Positions 10,622 through 22,224 of a stretch of DNA of 64,000 bases are shown one piece after another (positions within the stretch are counted from its first letter, which is position 1; each line of letters opens with the position of its first letter). Position numbers and translations under genes: made by a program. Below the pieces are notes generated by a model, which was not told where the DNA came from, searched no databases, and saw nothing but the letters and a program-made list of their open reading frames with translations. The DNA comes from Coffea arabica (taxonomy: Eukaryota > Streptophyta > Magnoliopsida > Gentianales > Rubiaceae), in NCBI RefSeq assembly GCF_036785885.1, contig NC_092322.1, positions 14,468,466 through 14,532,465 of the forward strand, given 5' to 3'.

Positions 10622-13600
10622 TAACTAGCGCCTCACCCCCTTTCTTTTCAACTTAGTGGCTTCTTGTCAACTAGTAATTTCGTTTGTTTACGCCATCAAC
10701 AGAAATATGCCTTTCCTCCTCTGTTGTCATGATTCTATTTCCAACCATTTGCCATTTTTCCTTTTATTTCTATTTGTTGTCGGCGTACTATTAATGCCAT
10801 GAATTTGAAGCTCGTCTGAAAGTCGTACGTATGTACTGTGGGAGTGGGAATCTGTCAAAAAGACCATCTACCTCTCTCACACTCACGGCAGTGGTAGTCT
10901 TGAATCTTGATAGAACTGAGGAACGTCATAATTGATATTTCTTACACTTGTCCGCTTCTGATAGATGAGTAACATCTATGATGAAAAGAAAGGTTTCATC
11001 AATTGAATGTTAGCGGTTTTAAACAGGTACTAGCGTGAAATATCGTGCACTTCACCCTCACGTCTCGTTTCCAGTAAAAACTGTTAAATTGATGAATGAA
11101 TGAGAAAAAAAAGTCCAAGTCTTTCATATATTTCTTTGACTTTTTTTTTGGACTTTCTTCCAATATTTTGGAGATTGGAATGGGTTCAATGGATTTAGAT
11201 AGAAACTTGGTTAATGAGAGGGAGGAAGAAGAAAATGAGATACTCATTGTCATTTTTGGACGCAATATTTTGGAAGAAAATGAAGAAGAAAGAAAAAGAA
11301 AAAAATCTAGTTTTTTTTTTCTTTTTTTTGGGCATTTTTGAAATTTCAGTGAATGCTTTTTGTGACCCGACAAAAATTAAGTGGTCAAACGTTTATTGAC
11401 CAACATGATGGGTATCTTTGTTATGGGCTTGTATATTTGAGGGACAATTTTGTTAGTTAGCCAAACTTCGGGGTTGATTGGTAGTTTGGTCGAACGTAAA
11501 ACAATCCCCAATTCGATTGTCCTCAAATTTGGGTTTAAAAATAAATAAATGTCAATTGGAACTATAGAATAGTTGTTTGTGTTGAATTTTTTCCCCAAAT
11601 CTTTCGTCTCCTTATTTTGAGAATCATTTGGGTATGGATTGTATAATTTTAGGTAGCCATTTGAGTGAGATGAAGAGGAGCAGCCAAAGTTCTTATTCTG
11701 TAAGGCTACTTTCAGTTCATTTTTTTGGTCGATTTTGAGGACAAATTTGCATCCTGCGCCGCTTGGAGGGTGTAGTTTCATCAATTTTTGGCACTGGTTG
11801 GCGACGGTACTGCGGGTCGCACAATACACCATCATCACCCTTGGTCTTTTCTGCCATGGTTGAAAATTATTTTCTTCATTAGAAAAAAAAAAAAAAGCAA
11901 AGCAAGAAAAAATATAAGGTCCAAAAAAAAAAAGACTCTGGGGCATTACATACTTTTCTTCTGAGATCACCAAAATAAACATTCAAACGCTAGTTGACTA
12001 CATATGGACTAAATGAGTCTTTTGGATATTTATTTAAAATTTTATTGTAATTTATTGTAAATGAATCTTTTGGATATTTGACAAATGAGTTTTTTAGATG
12101 TTTGTTTAAAATTTTACTGTAAAAGTTGTAAAAAAAAATTAAGATGTTGTTATGAAATAACTAAATGAGATGGATGTCCATTTGTATTCCCAAGAATATT
12201 AATTCATTATTCATTACTACATTATGTAAAGAAGTTACATGGGATGAATCGTTTCAATTCATAGATCTATTCATGTATTAGATGAACCGTTTTATAGGAC
12301 TATTCATATTCTTGTAGTAATAAATGTTTAATAGGATTGATGTACCTTTAATTTTGTAGTACATATATACAAAAGTATCTTGACACCTCTTTCTGTGACA
12401 TTTGGATTAGTTGGAAAAATAAGAAAATCATTATCTATTTATCTACTTCTTTCTCTAATATTTCAATTTCTATTGTAATATTTATTTTATTAATTTTACA
12501 ACAGATGTAAACTTTTTTCTTTTTCTTTTTTTTTTTTTCTTTCTTTTTCCTTTTCTTTCCTCTCCTCCTCTTCTCCCTCACCTCACCATTGTCGGCCGCC
12601 CGCACCAAAACCTCCACCAATGACCGCTACCAGTAGCGACAACAATTTTTTTTTGGTTTTTTCTTCTCTTTTTCTTTCTCTTCTCTCTCTCCCTCTCCCT
12701 CTCCTCCTTTCCCCTTCCCTCCCCTCTCCCCCACTACCTCTGTTCCCCCTCCTTCCCCCTCCCTTGGTCGCACAATTGAGGGAAGGGAAAGGGTGGTAGG
12801 GGAAGGACAGGGGAACAAAGGCAGCGGGAGAGAGTTGAGGGAAGTGGAAAGGAGGAGAGGGAGAAGAGAAGAATATATTTTAAAAAAAACAACAACTCTA
12901 CTGCTGGAAGAGGTGGGGGCTGATGGTGGCCGACGGCGAAAGTGGTAATGTGTTGAGATAGGGGAGGAAGAAGAAAGGAAGAAGGAAAATTTTTTTGTGT
13001 ATTTTGGGTATTTTGAAATATATATTTTGAAAATTTTGTGGAGTTTTTTGAAATTACTGTAGATAAAGTTGTTAAAAAACTTATAGGAGAAAAATTAGGC
13101 AAAAAAACTCACCTCTAAATTTGTTTGAACACTTGGTTCGATTTTAGGTGGTTTATTTGCCTATAATTAGGGACTAGAGGTGTGTCAATCCGAAATTTTT
13201 CAATTTATCGATCAAATTCTAATTGAATTCAGAAGTGTGAAATCAAAAAAAAATGAAAAGGAAATTGCAATTTTCGTCTTCAAAATTGTCAAATTTGATG
13301 CGAATTCACAATTCAAAATTGATTTTCAGATACTAATTCGATTTCAATTCCATATATATAATATATTGTCAATTATATTATATATAATAATACTTCTTAA
13401 TAACTATATTGTATATATATGTAATATCCATTTATAATAATTAATAATATTTAATCCATTACGTTTCCATTTATTTTATTTAAACTTATAGTTACATATA
13501 TAATTCACAAAATTAGAATTAGAAAATACAATTGCAAAGTGAATTCGGTAAACTACTGAATTCCAAAATTAATCTAAATCGAATTTGAAATCAGAATTAG

Positions 13601-14503
13601 TGAATCTGAAAGTCAAATAAGTTGAATTTTCAATGTCCAATTTATCAAAAATGTCGAATTATCGCTTTTGAATTCGATGCAAACTCCTGTTAGAGTCTTA
13701 GAGACCGAAACAAGATAGGTTTGAACCGTATCCACAAGTTCCACTACTCCTTCTCCCGCTATCCACACCCCTCGTCCTGCCCCTATCTTGCCTTGCTTGC
13801 TATCCCTATGAGTGCCTCCACCTCGCCTCGCTATTATTTTTATTCTTTTATTTAAATTTATTTTTATATATGTGTAACTTCATTTCATATTACATATATA
13901 TATATTATTATATTCTATTATATATTTAATATTACATATATAATATTAAATTAAAGACGAGGGACAAGGCGAAGGGAGAAAAATTCCCCTACCCCGTTGA
14001 ATCCCCGCCGATTGCCATTTGAACCTGAAATGAGTGGATAAGAAATTTTATTACCCACCAGTCAAAATTCTTATAATTTCTAAACTTATTCATGGACTGC
14101 CAAAAAATTCAGCAAGATTCATGTATGTTAACATATATTCCTTTCTGTCCAAAAATAAATAAATTTGTTAGGTAACAATCTAAATATTTAACTTATCTCT
14201 AAAATTGAGAATTACAATATAGGAATTTAAGCAAGGGAACATGGCATGGCCATTAAAATTTGTCACCATAGGTATTATAGGAAAGGGAATTCACGTTCGC
14301 ACTTTTAATATAATACATGGATATAGATGTAAATTAACTTCCAAACCCATTTACTTCTACCTGAAAATATTCCATGTGTACTATTTATAGTGCATTGAAA
14401 TTTCAAGACAAGTTAAGCTACATCAAATTACCCGACCGAAGAGTTTAATTACACTAACAAATCAAGGAAAAATATAAAGAGTTTTTTGCAGAGTAAGAAT
14501 TAA
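10622..14503. other. Gene-poor intergenic DNA
   Basis: No gene with recognisable homology is seen. The stretch holds pyrimidine-rich and purine-rich low-complexity tracts (about 12500-12880), very AT-rich DNA (about 13320-13520 and 13840-13960), and one unrecognised open frame noted separately. The low-complexity tracts create several open frames with biased composition that I do not accept as genes. Confidence 0.6.
11377..11982 (-). CDS. Unrecognised open reading frame, doubtful
   Basis: A 201-residue frame opens with a phenylalanine-rich segment made by an A/T tract, then reads a more balanced stretch that includes SGAGCKFVLKIDQKNEL and a run of serines. I do not recognise it, see no domain, signal peptide or convincing membrane segment, and find no paralogue in the window. 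It may be chance or a remnant of an unknown repeat. Confidence 0.15.
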   Translation of the reverse strand: MFILVISEEKYVMPQSLFFFGPYIFSCFAFFFFSNEENNFQPWQKRPRVMMVYCATRSTVANQCQKLMKLHPPSGAGCKFVLKIDQKNELKVALQNKNFGCSSSSHSNGYLKLYNPYPNDSQNKETKDLGKKFNTNNYSIVPIDIYLFLNPNLRTIELGIVLRSTKLPINPEVWLTNKIVPQIYKPITKIPIMLVNKRLTT

Positions 14504-15218
14504 TTGCAACAATTCCCACCAGCATGGGTTTTTCCTCGTGCGAAAGAAAGAAAGAAACCAAAATTACACAACTTATATTACGACCCAAAATTTTCAAAAC
14601 CTCAATTCGCCCTTAGAATCCATGTTGCCGTCAAGTACAAGTCGGTGGATGAGTCGAATCCCAACACTCTTGATGTCCTATCATGCATGACAAAAGTCTT
14701 GCTCCCATGTCATGAAGTAATAGGCTACAAGGAGCAGATCATCAAAACAAGCATCCTTGATGAGATGTACATTCCCTTCAATTTGGACAAGAATTCCAGC
14801 AGTCACTCGTATCCTGGATGAAGCAAAAAACCTCTAGTGATCCCTTCTACAACGTTTTGCCTTTCACTTTGGAGGTCACCAAGACAATTGAATTATCAGA
14901 CATCAGGTTGGAGTTATTCTTGACTTGGTACAGTGTAAAATCAAGGGCAGATGCAAATTTCCTCGGGGACTATAAACGTGCAATTAGCAGGCCGCGGACA
15001 ATGGAAGAAGAATTGGAAGCAGAACAAGAACGACTTCGAGAAATTCAAGGAACAGAGGTGGCAGACAAGGATCATGCTACTTGTGCTATTTGCCTGGGTA
15101 CACGATGAAGTTACGTTGTTCTCATACATTCCATCAAGACTGCATCTGGAAGCGGGAGTTTAAGAGTAGAAGGTGCCCTTTGTGTCGGGTCAGCCTGTTA
15201 AGAGCTGATCCTATTTAG
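14504..15218 (+). pseudogene. Frameshifted RING-H2 finger gene
   Basis: Three overlapping frames together resemble one RING-type E3 ligase. The first (14504-14821) is unlike anything I recognise. The second (14818-15108) ends with the first half of a RING, CAICLG. The third frame resumes at about 15110 with LRCSHTFHQDCIW and then RRCPLCR, ending at 15218. The cysteine and histidine spacing is that of a RING-H2 finger, but it is split by frame changes near 14815 and near 15100. A spliced gene is possible, but no convincing splice sites lie at the breaks. The family's usual role is ubiquitin transfer from an E2 to a substrate. I call it a pseudogene. It is not closely related to the RING gene at 17652. 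Confidence 0.65.
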
Positions 15219-15744
15219 TGGGATACGGTTCAGAGTTCTGTAGTAGTACCACTTTCACTTTCATTGTTTTGGTTTTGCATTGTCTTGTGAATCTCCTCAA
15301 TCAGTATCATAAGCTATTATAGTAATTTTGTCAGAAAAAAAAAGAGTAAAGATTCTTTTGCCATATATATTGAGATAAGGAAACTTTGCATTAAGGTTGC
15401 TTCTTGTGAGCCAATAAGGTCAAAGAAATTCGGCTAACGACAATTTATAATAGACTTAATCCTGGACTAGTTATTTTATCAGATTATTAATCAAAATTTG
15501 GAAAACTAAACTTAGTTAGTACTTTAATCATTTTTCCAAAACAATAGACACGAGTCAAGATTCAAGGATTGATTTTACTTGATCACAAAGTCCTGTGTTT
15601 AACCAATATGTCATAGGCAGGACTTTTACCCTGCAAAATTACATCTTATGTTATAATAAACAAAACGCAGGGGTAAAGTCTAATATTTTTTTTTTTTTTT
15701 TGGGGGAAGGGGGTATGTCTAATAATTACAAGGATATAAGGCCG
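15219..15744. other. Intergenic DNA, partly duplicated at 58.7 kb
   Basis: No gene is seen. The phrase around 15390-15460 (TTAAGGTTGCTTCTTGTG and following) is similar to 58715-58790, one of several short blocks shared between the kinase cluster and the right part of the window. Confidence 0.45.
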
Positions 15745-17227
15745 GGACATAGACTCTTGCTAAGGCTGCAATTACAGATATCAGAACTGCTAGAACAGTG
15801 ATAGGTGTTAATTGTTAGTAATTTTATTGTTAATTTCCCCTTTTATTCTTGCCAAATATTGTTTTAATTATTAATATTTACTTATATTTGGTATTGGGGT
15901 TTAATTTCAGGAACAAAGTAGAAAATTACCAAAAAGGAGGGACTTTAATGGGAAAATGGAGACTTCTAAGGACCTTGGACTCTTGAATTGGTGGGGACCA
16001 CAAGCTAGTGCAAGACATTTAGTCATGTGGGCTTTTCAAAGAAAGCTACGTAAGAGACTTGGAGCAAGAAGTACTTTGGAGGTTTTGTCCACATGTGCGG
16101 GGACCACGGATAAGAAGCATGAGTCATTTGGACTCTAGGAAAAGAAACGTACAAGACTTTGAATTTGGTGTGGGGACCACTAGAGATAGCATTAGACTTC
16201 CTTTTGGCTTTAAAAAGGGAGAAACGTACGAGAGATGGGAAAATAAAAATAGTTCTTAGTTTAGTTTTAGTTTCTTTTCTTTCTTTCCTTAGACTGGCCT
16301 CTGACACACGCCAGGTGTTCGACAATATTCCCCAACGGGGAGAGTTTCTCATGAGGCGTGGTTAAGTGTTTCTAGTCAAGGGGACAACTGACGATTTGGT
16401 TCGACAATTACTGTGAGATCGAATCTGTTTTAATTATTTTCTTCATTTATTGGTATTTATATGTTCCTTGATTTTAATTGCTATGGCCTTGTGTATGATT
16501 GATTAGTGCACAATAATTAATTATTCATATAGGCTATTTTTGCTAAATAGGGGTAATTGAATCCGTAATTGTTCGTTATCTCTACCTCAGTAGCAACTGG
16601 CGTAATTGAGTTTATGTCAGGGGAGCATATGATCTAGCTTAAACAAACCCTCGTAGCGTGTTTGTTGGTTAGGATTGGGCCTTTCTAATTATTAATGCAA
16701 TCTAGAAATTAAATCTTACGGTCGTACCTAGGGTTGTTTTTGGGTTAGAGAAATAGCTAACGGTCGTACCTTAGCTATCGATAAATTAAGGAAGGGTTGG
16801 TTGTTAATCGCGTGCATGACAACTATAACCAATCTATTAATAAATGTTGGGATTATTTTTGCATCAATGATCAGTGCATGAACTATTTCTGAAGTATACC
16901 CTTGACTAGAGTTTCTCTTAGTTATTTCTTTTAATTAATTATTTTCTGCAGTTAATTTATTTAGTTAGCATTTAATCCAAAACCCCCCATACTTTGGACT
17001 CTAAAAGAAACAATTACTCCCAGTCCCTGTGGATTCGACCCTGCTCACCGCTATCTACAGAATTAACTTTAGTTTGAGCAGGTAATTATTATTGCACAGG
17101 TTCGGCACCTGTCAAACAGCAAGGGAAATCCCAGTTACCGGGACAATAGGCGCGAACTTCTTCCTTTCTGCATTTTAGAGGATTACTTGACCTTGCCAAG
17201 AGCATTATTTGAGTCAATTGCTCCCTA
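15745..17227 (-). pseudogene. Receptor-kinase relic split by a solo LTR
   Basis: About 54 bp (15745-15798) and 113 bp (17115-17227) on either side of a solo LTR join into one stretch similar to the transmembrane and juxtamembrane coding region of the kinase at 36163-38505. Matches include GCAATTACAGATATCAGAAC on the left, then GCAAGGGAAATCCCA and CTTCTTCCTTTCTGCATTTT on the right. The reading frame is degraded and part of the segment is deleted. The duplicated RING block starts immediately after it at 17228. This is a fifth receptor-kinase copy, reduced to a fragment before or after the insertion. Confidence 0.8.
15799..17114 (+). mobile_element. Solo LTR, Athila-like
   Basis: A 1316-bp LTR in plus orientation starts TGATAGG and ends CCTGTCA, with a perfect target duplication AACAG (15794-15798 and 17115-17119). 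It carries the twin hairpins, the first as stem ATAGCTAA with TTAGCTAT around loop CGGTCGTACC (16753-16778). It belongs with the LTRs of the composite element. Confidence 0.93.
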
Positions 17228-17651
17228 AGGTTCACAGCACATCAGCACTCTATAATTTCTCAGGTCATGATGATTCATCACAAGAAGTTCCTTAAATTTG
17301 CAATTATAGAACCTTAAACTCTATTTTAAGATGATACTTAAGAAGCAACTTCATCAGATGACAAATCCAAAAAAAATTCCTTAAAAATTTGCAGTTGCAG
17401 AACCTTAAACTCGGTTTTAAAAGTTAAAACGTATCACATAGTAGGGTTAGTTTGCAAATTCAAGAACAAAATTCAAGAATTTCTGTGCAACTCAAATATA
17501 GATCAATAACAGTAGTTAAACAAACAATGTTCATAGCTTTCCTAACTTATGTCACAAATCCAAACAAAATAAAGAATAATACAAAAAGAATCCAGAAATC
17601 GGAGGAGAGCCTTCCAGATTCAGAGAAACAGAACTGCTCTTAAATTCTCAA

Positions 17652-18377
17652 TTAGCTTTTCTGTTGAATTCCTTCACGTGTGCAAAGAGGACAAACATTC
17701 TTCTTCATTAACCACCTTTTGATGCAGTCGGCATGGTACTCATGCCTGCATTCTAGAGTTCCAATTGTCTCTTCATCCTCATACTCGCACTGGCAAACTA
17801 CACAAATTTCAGGTTCTTGATCAGCAAGTGTTTGATAATTTCTGGTTTTCAAATGCTCTGAGATGGTTGCTTCTGGCAAACCATAGCTTTTACTAATCCT
17901 GTCTTCTGGGACCAATTGTTGCAGGAACTCAACAATTGGGTCATCAGCAGGAATAAAAGTCCTGAAGCTGGCAAGATTTCTTTCCTCATTGACAAACTCC
18001 ATATCCAATGCACGTAGGGGAGTATGATCTTCTAGTGTAAAGGTCGAGCTAAATCGCAAGTGCATTTCGGATTCTTGATTCTGGTTCTCTAGTGGATAGT
18101 TCTCCTCTGCATCCAAATCGAGTAGGGCAGTCTCACTGTCTGGTGTAAAGGTCAACCGGGAGAGGATATTTCGTCCCTGATCAAATTCTTGAAGTTGGTT
18201 CCCAAGTGGGTAGTTCTCCTCCACATCCAAATCAAGTATGACAGTCTCATCTTCTGGTGCAAAGCTAAAATGGGAGAGGAGGTCTGGTCCCTGATTAGAT
18301 TCTTGAAGATGGCTCCGGGGCCATTGGAGGTTCTGTGCTTGATTAAGAGAGTAATTGTTATTCTGATTATAGTACAT
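17652..18377 (-). CDS. RING-H2 finger protein, probable E3 ubiquitin ligase
   Basis: A 241-residue frame ends in a canonical RING-H2 finger: Cys192-X2-Cys195-X14-Cys210-X-His212-X2-His215-X2-Cys218-X10-Cys229-X2-Cys232, including CPLC. The sequence around the finger (ICVVC, HADCIKRWL) is like the MBR/HIP1-type plant RING-H2 ligases. The N-terminal half has two 38-residue tandem repeats (LQE-x-QG ... ENYPL-NQ) and a partial third. The expected role is binding an E2 and transferring ubiquitin to an unknown substrate. The true N-terminus may be the frame directly upstream (to 18664), which continues the protein after a one-base frame change near 18390. If that change is real the gene is damaged; translation from 18377 would still give an intact finger. 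Confidence 0.7.
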   Translation of the reverse strand: MYYNQNNNYSLNQAQNLQWPRSHLQESNQGPDLLSHFSFAPEDETVILDLDVEENYPLGNQLQEFDQGRNILSRLTFTPDSETALLDLDAEENYPLENQNQESEMHLRFSSTFTLEDHTPLRALDMEFVNEERNLASFRTFIPADDPIVEFLQQLVPEDRISKSYGLPEATISEHLKTRNYQTLADQEPEICVVCQCEYEDEETIGTLECRHEYHADCIKRWLMKKNVCPLCTREGIQQKS

Positions 18378-18664
18378 CGCTTCAGCAGGTAACTGTAGTA
18401 GTATTGCAAAGGGCTAGGAAGAAAAAAGTTACGAGAATCGTAGCCTGGCTGAATAAATTGAGGATAAACTGGGAAGCCATAAGCTGACGGAACAGGGTAA
18501 AAAGGAGTCTGATCAGGAGGGGGAAAGAAAACATAGTGTTCGTCGTAAATTCCCATGTTTTCTTGAATCCTTTGCGGATAAGTTTGGTAGTGATGATAAT
18601 GCTGATGAAGAGCAGGTGAATAGAACTGCTGTTGCTGCATTTTTCTTGGAGGGGGTTTTTTCAA
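18378..18664 (-). pseudogene. Probable out-of-frame N-terminus of the RING-H2 gene
   Basis: A frame from an ATG at 18664 encodes about 95 residues rich in Q, Y, P and F (QQQQFYSPALHQHYHHYQTY). It runs into the RING frame near 18390 out of phase. After the join the RING frame reads QLPAEAMYYNQNN, which continues the same tyrosine- and glutamine-rich style, so a single gene with a one-base indel is the simplest reading. An unspliced intron is less likely over so short a distance. Confidence 0.5.
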
Positions 18665-19022
18665 GAATGATACTCCAGTATGAATAATGTGAAGCTAACG
18701 TTATGAACTCTGATTCTTATATAGGAATTGCAGAATCCAGATCTGGTTAGGACATGGATTTGATTTGAATTTTAGCGGAAAAGTAGAAATCAATTCGCTT
18801 AGGATTAGGAACACAAGTTTTGGAAACTTTCCTTTTTCTCTCATTGAAGTCAAAGAAGAAAGCGCGCTTATGAATGGCGCTCACAGCCAACGCCTTTAAC
18901 TCATCCAACAACACAATGTTTAGAAGGCCCATATTAGATTGGGCCTGGGGCTCAGATTATGCACTCAACTCAAAATATTCCAAAGAAAAAGAAATATTTG
19001 GCAATTCAGCATATTTGGTTAA

Positions 19023-19875
19023 GTGAAATTGGCTCTCTCTTTCCTTAATATTTTCCTTTTTCCCTTTTTTTGTATTAATTAACCCGTTAGGTAGACCCTT
19101 TTAATAATTAACTCAAGTTTATCGATATCCTACAATAAGGTTTGACTTGGGTGAATAATGTTTCTTGCCCTTTTTTTGTATAATTTTCATTTTGGTTTGA
19201 GCAGTAGAATTACGGGTGCAAGTGAGTAGCTCGATGCTTGACTTGTGAAAATTTCGTCTCGAGCTTCATGACTTGGCTTACTTTGATCTTGTTCGAGTAT
19301 AAATTGAACTGATTTTTAGCTTTAAAATGCTATGTTTGCCTGTCTAATCAAGCTTAATCAAATATTATTTATTATTTAATTTTAGTTTTTATTTTCAGTA
19401 TTATTTAATTTTTTTATTTGTCAGTTTTTATAATTAATTTTGATTCGACTCGATTACATCCCTATGCAAAATGACATATAATGTCACTGTATGCATATAT
19501 TACAATGTATTATACAGAGTCTTCAACACCAAATTGACAATTTCATACATCTCTAGATTATTTTTTTTTTTCAATTTCAGAATATATGATTAAAAAAAAA
19601 CTTTAGGAGATTGACCTGGACAGCATTATTGCTGTGTGTGAAAAGAAAAAAAAAACATAATAGCTGTAGCTCAATGTGGATCTTTCACAGTGGTATCTTC
19701 AGTGAATACTTCAGTGACTATGACATGAATCAAGCAAGTAATATAGTTCAAATACTATACAATAACACATCAGTAGTATAAGCTAAGAAAACGCATAAAA
19801 ATGTTTATCCAACAATGAAGTTCATATTTCATAAAATAGATGAGATGTGAAACTAGAAAAATACCAAAACACAAA
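19023..19875. other. Intergenic DNA, 3' flank of kinase copy B
   Basis: No gene is seen. It shares similarity with the flank of kinase copy A (5450-5790 and 7003-7480) and contains the same CGACTCGATTACAT-type phrase found near 59580. Confidence 0.5.
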
Positions 19876-22224
19876 TTACAATGATATGGCACTTGAAAAA
19901 GACGGAAGGCTGGGAGGAATTGGAATGTCAACAATTCCTTCGAGCATCAGAAGAACTTTCTTCATGGATGGACGAAGTGCCGGCTCTTCTTGGATGCACC
20001 AAAGAGCTATCTTGATCATTCTTTCCGGTTCTCTCACGTCATCAACCTCCTGATCGCCAACCAATTTGTATAGCTCTCCAGCCTCAAAACACTGATAAGC
20101 CCATTCTTCGAGAATTGCTTCATTCTCAGGACTGGTACATTCTACGCTTTTTCGGCAGCATATGATTTCTAATAGCATAATTCCGAAGCTGTAAACATCT
20201 GCTTTAACTGTCACAGGCAAGTTCCTGAACCATTCTGGTGCAACATAGCCTCTTGTTCCTCTTACTCCTGTATAAGTTCTGGTTTGATCATGTTTTAATA
20301 TCTTTGCCAATCCAAAATCAGAAATCTTGGCACACCCATTTTCATTCATGAGTACGTTCTGAGGTTTGATGTCACAATGGATGATTTGTGTCTCACATTC
20401 TTCATGTAAGTAAAGAATACCTCTAGCAATGTCACAGGTGATTTTCATTCTTTCGCCCCAACTTGGATGGTTCTCTGGTTTGTGCAGGATTTTTTCCAAT
20501 GATCCATTGCGCATGTACTCATAAACTAGAAGCCTCTTAGCTCCATCCAGGCAGTATCCAAGTAGCTGGACGAGATTACGATGATGTGTTTTCCCAATCA
20601 GTGAGATTTCATTCTGAAACTCCCTTTCCCCTTCTGCTAATACTTTCTCAAGTTTCTTCACGGCCACAATCTTCTTGGAATTTGGCAAAATCCCTTTGTA
20701 CACAGTCCCAAATGCTCCTTTGCCCAACTCTTCTCTGAATTCATTTGTTGCCTGCTCTAGCTCAGCAAAGGTGAAGGCCCTTGAAGCCACATTCTCAACA
20801 AATTCGACATTTCCCTTTCCCAGTATTTGTTTATAGCCCCATGCCCGATTTTTCTGAACATAAAGTCCAGCAAATACAGAGATCAAGATCCCAAAAACAG
20901 TAAGTGCAATCCCAATTATCAGGATATAGACACGGACTTCTTCCTTTCTGTGTTTTACAGGATTACTTTGAATTACACCTTCGTTGTTAGCTGCAGGATT
21001 GCCGACCTTGACAAGAGCAACATTCGGGTCAATTGCTCTTCTTCCATATGTCAATGGGAGTTTCTGTTTCTTGCATAGTCCATCTTTGAAGAATGCTGCT
21101 TCGCAGTTGCAATCTTCAAGACAAGCTTTTGCACAATCATCTTTCGTGCTCGTTTCCATTCTAGAAAATGTGTTAACTTCCCATGCAGTGTGTTCCAAGG
21201 ACTCAATGGTGTAATTGGCATTTGAATTTGTGAAATTGCAACTATCTGGAACAAAACTACTCTCACAGCCCGAGCTCCAATTGCCCTGATTGACAAACTG
21301 AAATCCAGGAAGACATTTGCATTCGACCAAGTCATCGATTTTAGTACAGAAGGCATTGATCCCACAAAGGCCTTTGGGAACACAATCATCAGTTGAAGAT
21401 TCCCATATGATTGACCAATTGCCCCCCTGATCTATCGAATGTGAATACAATCGGAAAATACCATCCACATCAATCTTCATCAAATAGATCATCTTGTTCT
21501 TAGGATGTCCTCCACCAGAAAGATTCTTCACTATATTAACACTTGAATTGATCAAGTACAGATGCCCATCATCCTGGAGATTTAGAGTTATATTTGGACC
21601 GTCTCCATTAGTTCCAGATGACCAGTAAGAATTTTCCGCTACATCTGTTGTGCCCACAGGGTACTGTACAAGGTGTCCATCCGTTTGCATCTTCAGACGA
21701 AAAATCCCCTTCGAATCATCAGTTTCTGAAGCACTGGATATGAGCTCCTGATCAGCTGCCAATCGCTGACCAGGCAACAAACTATTGGTTGGATGCTCGA
21801 AACTCTGCCAAATGATTCTCTTAACAGAATCGTATAAAACAAAATTTCCAGAATCCAACAAAGAAGCTGATGAAATAGGTTCAGAAGGATCAACAACAGT
21901 TATGTCTTGGCCTTCTGGCTGTTGCAAAATTAGCCTGCCATCCGTAGATAAAATCAGTGAAACGTTGCTCGAAAAGATGGGGCTGTCCCTGTTGGCAGTC
22001 CAAACAGCAGTTTTTTGGGGAATTCCAGCAAGAAAAATCCCAACCGCGTAGCCATTGCGTTGCTGATAGAATCCAAGGGCAAATATCCCAGATGGCGACA
22101 ACCATGATGATGAGTTGCCTGTGGGGGTTAAAGAAGAACCTAAACTAATGTTAAGAGGCCTTTGTTGAGCTGCTATTCTTGAATGGAATGTTGATAAGAG
22201 GAAGAAGAACAAGAAAGCAGCCAT
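19876..22224 (-). CDS. G-type lectin S-receptor-like serine/threonine kinase, copy B
   Basis: This intronless gene encodes 782 residues and is very similar to copy A, especially from the transmembrane region to the C-terminus. It has a signal peptide (MAAFLFFFLLSTF), a B-lectin domain (about 25-155), an EGF-like segment (about 280-310), a PAN/apple domain (about 350-400), a membrane helix (about 433-457) and a kinase domain. The glycine loop GKGAFGTVYKG, VAVKK lysine, HCDIKPQN (Asp618), DFG and APEW are all intact, so it should be catalytically competent. Many N-glycosylation sequons (NIS, NSS, NVS) lie in the ectodomain. It likely arose from the same duplication as copy A. The ligand and pathway are unknown; this family includes defence and stress receptors. 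Confidence 0.95.
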   Translation of the reverse strand: MAAFLFFFLLSTFHSRIAAQQRPLNISLGSSLTPTGNSSSWLSPSGIFALGFYQQRNGYAVGIFLAGIPQKTAVWTANRDSPIFSSNVSLILSTDGRLILQQPEGQDITVVDPSEPISSASLLDSGNFVLYDSVKRIIWQSFEHPTNSLLPGQRLAADQELISSASETDDSKGIFRLKMQTDGHLVQYPVGTTDVAENSYWSSGTNGDGPNITLNLQDDGHLYLINSSVNIVKNLSGGGHPKNKMIYLMKIDVDGIFRLYSHSIDQGGNWSIIWESSTDDCVPKGLCGINAFCTKIDDLVECKCLPGFQFVNQGNWSSGCESSFVPDSCNFTNSNANYTIESLEHTAWEVNTFSRMETSTKDDCAKACLEDCNCEAAFFKDGLCKKQKLPLTYGRRAIDPNVALVKVGNPAANNEGVIQSNPVKHRKEEVRVYILIIGIALTVFGILISVFAGLYVQKNRAWGYKQILGKGNVEFVENVASRAFTFAELEQATNEFREELGKGAFGTVYKGILPNSKKIVAVKKLEKVLAEGEREFQNEISLIGKTHHRNLVQLLGYCLDGAKRLLVYEYMRNGSLEKILHKPENHPSWGERMKITCDIARGILYLHEECETQIIHCDIKPQNVLMNENGCAKISDFGLAKILKHDQTRTYTGVRGTRGYVAPEWFRNLPVTVKADVYSFGIMLLEIICCRKSVECTSPENEAILEEWAYQCFEAGELYKLVGDQEVDDVREPERMIKIALWCIQEEPALRPSMKKVLLMLEGIVDIPIPPSLPSFSSAISL

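Larger units (their letters stand above)
17228..19022. repeat. Duplicated block containing the RING-H2 gene, copy 1
   Basis: This block is similar from end to end to 55894-57276. Copy 2 lacks an internal stretch equivalent to 18333-18736 (404 bp). Similarity begins at AGGTTCA and ends at GCATATTTGGTTAAG in both. Confidence 0.85.
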
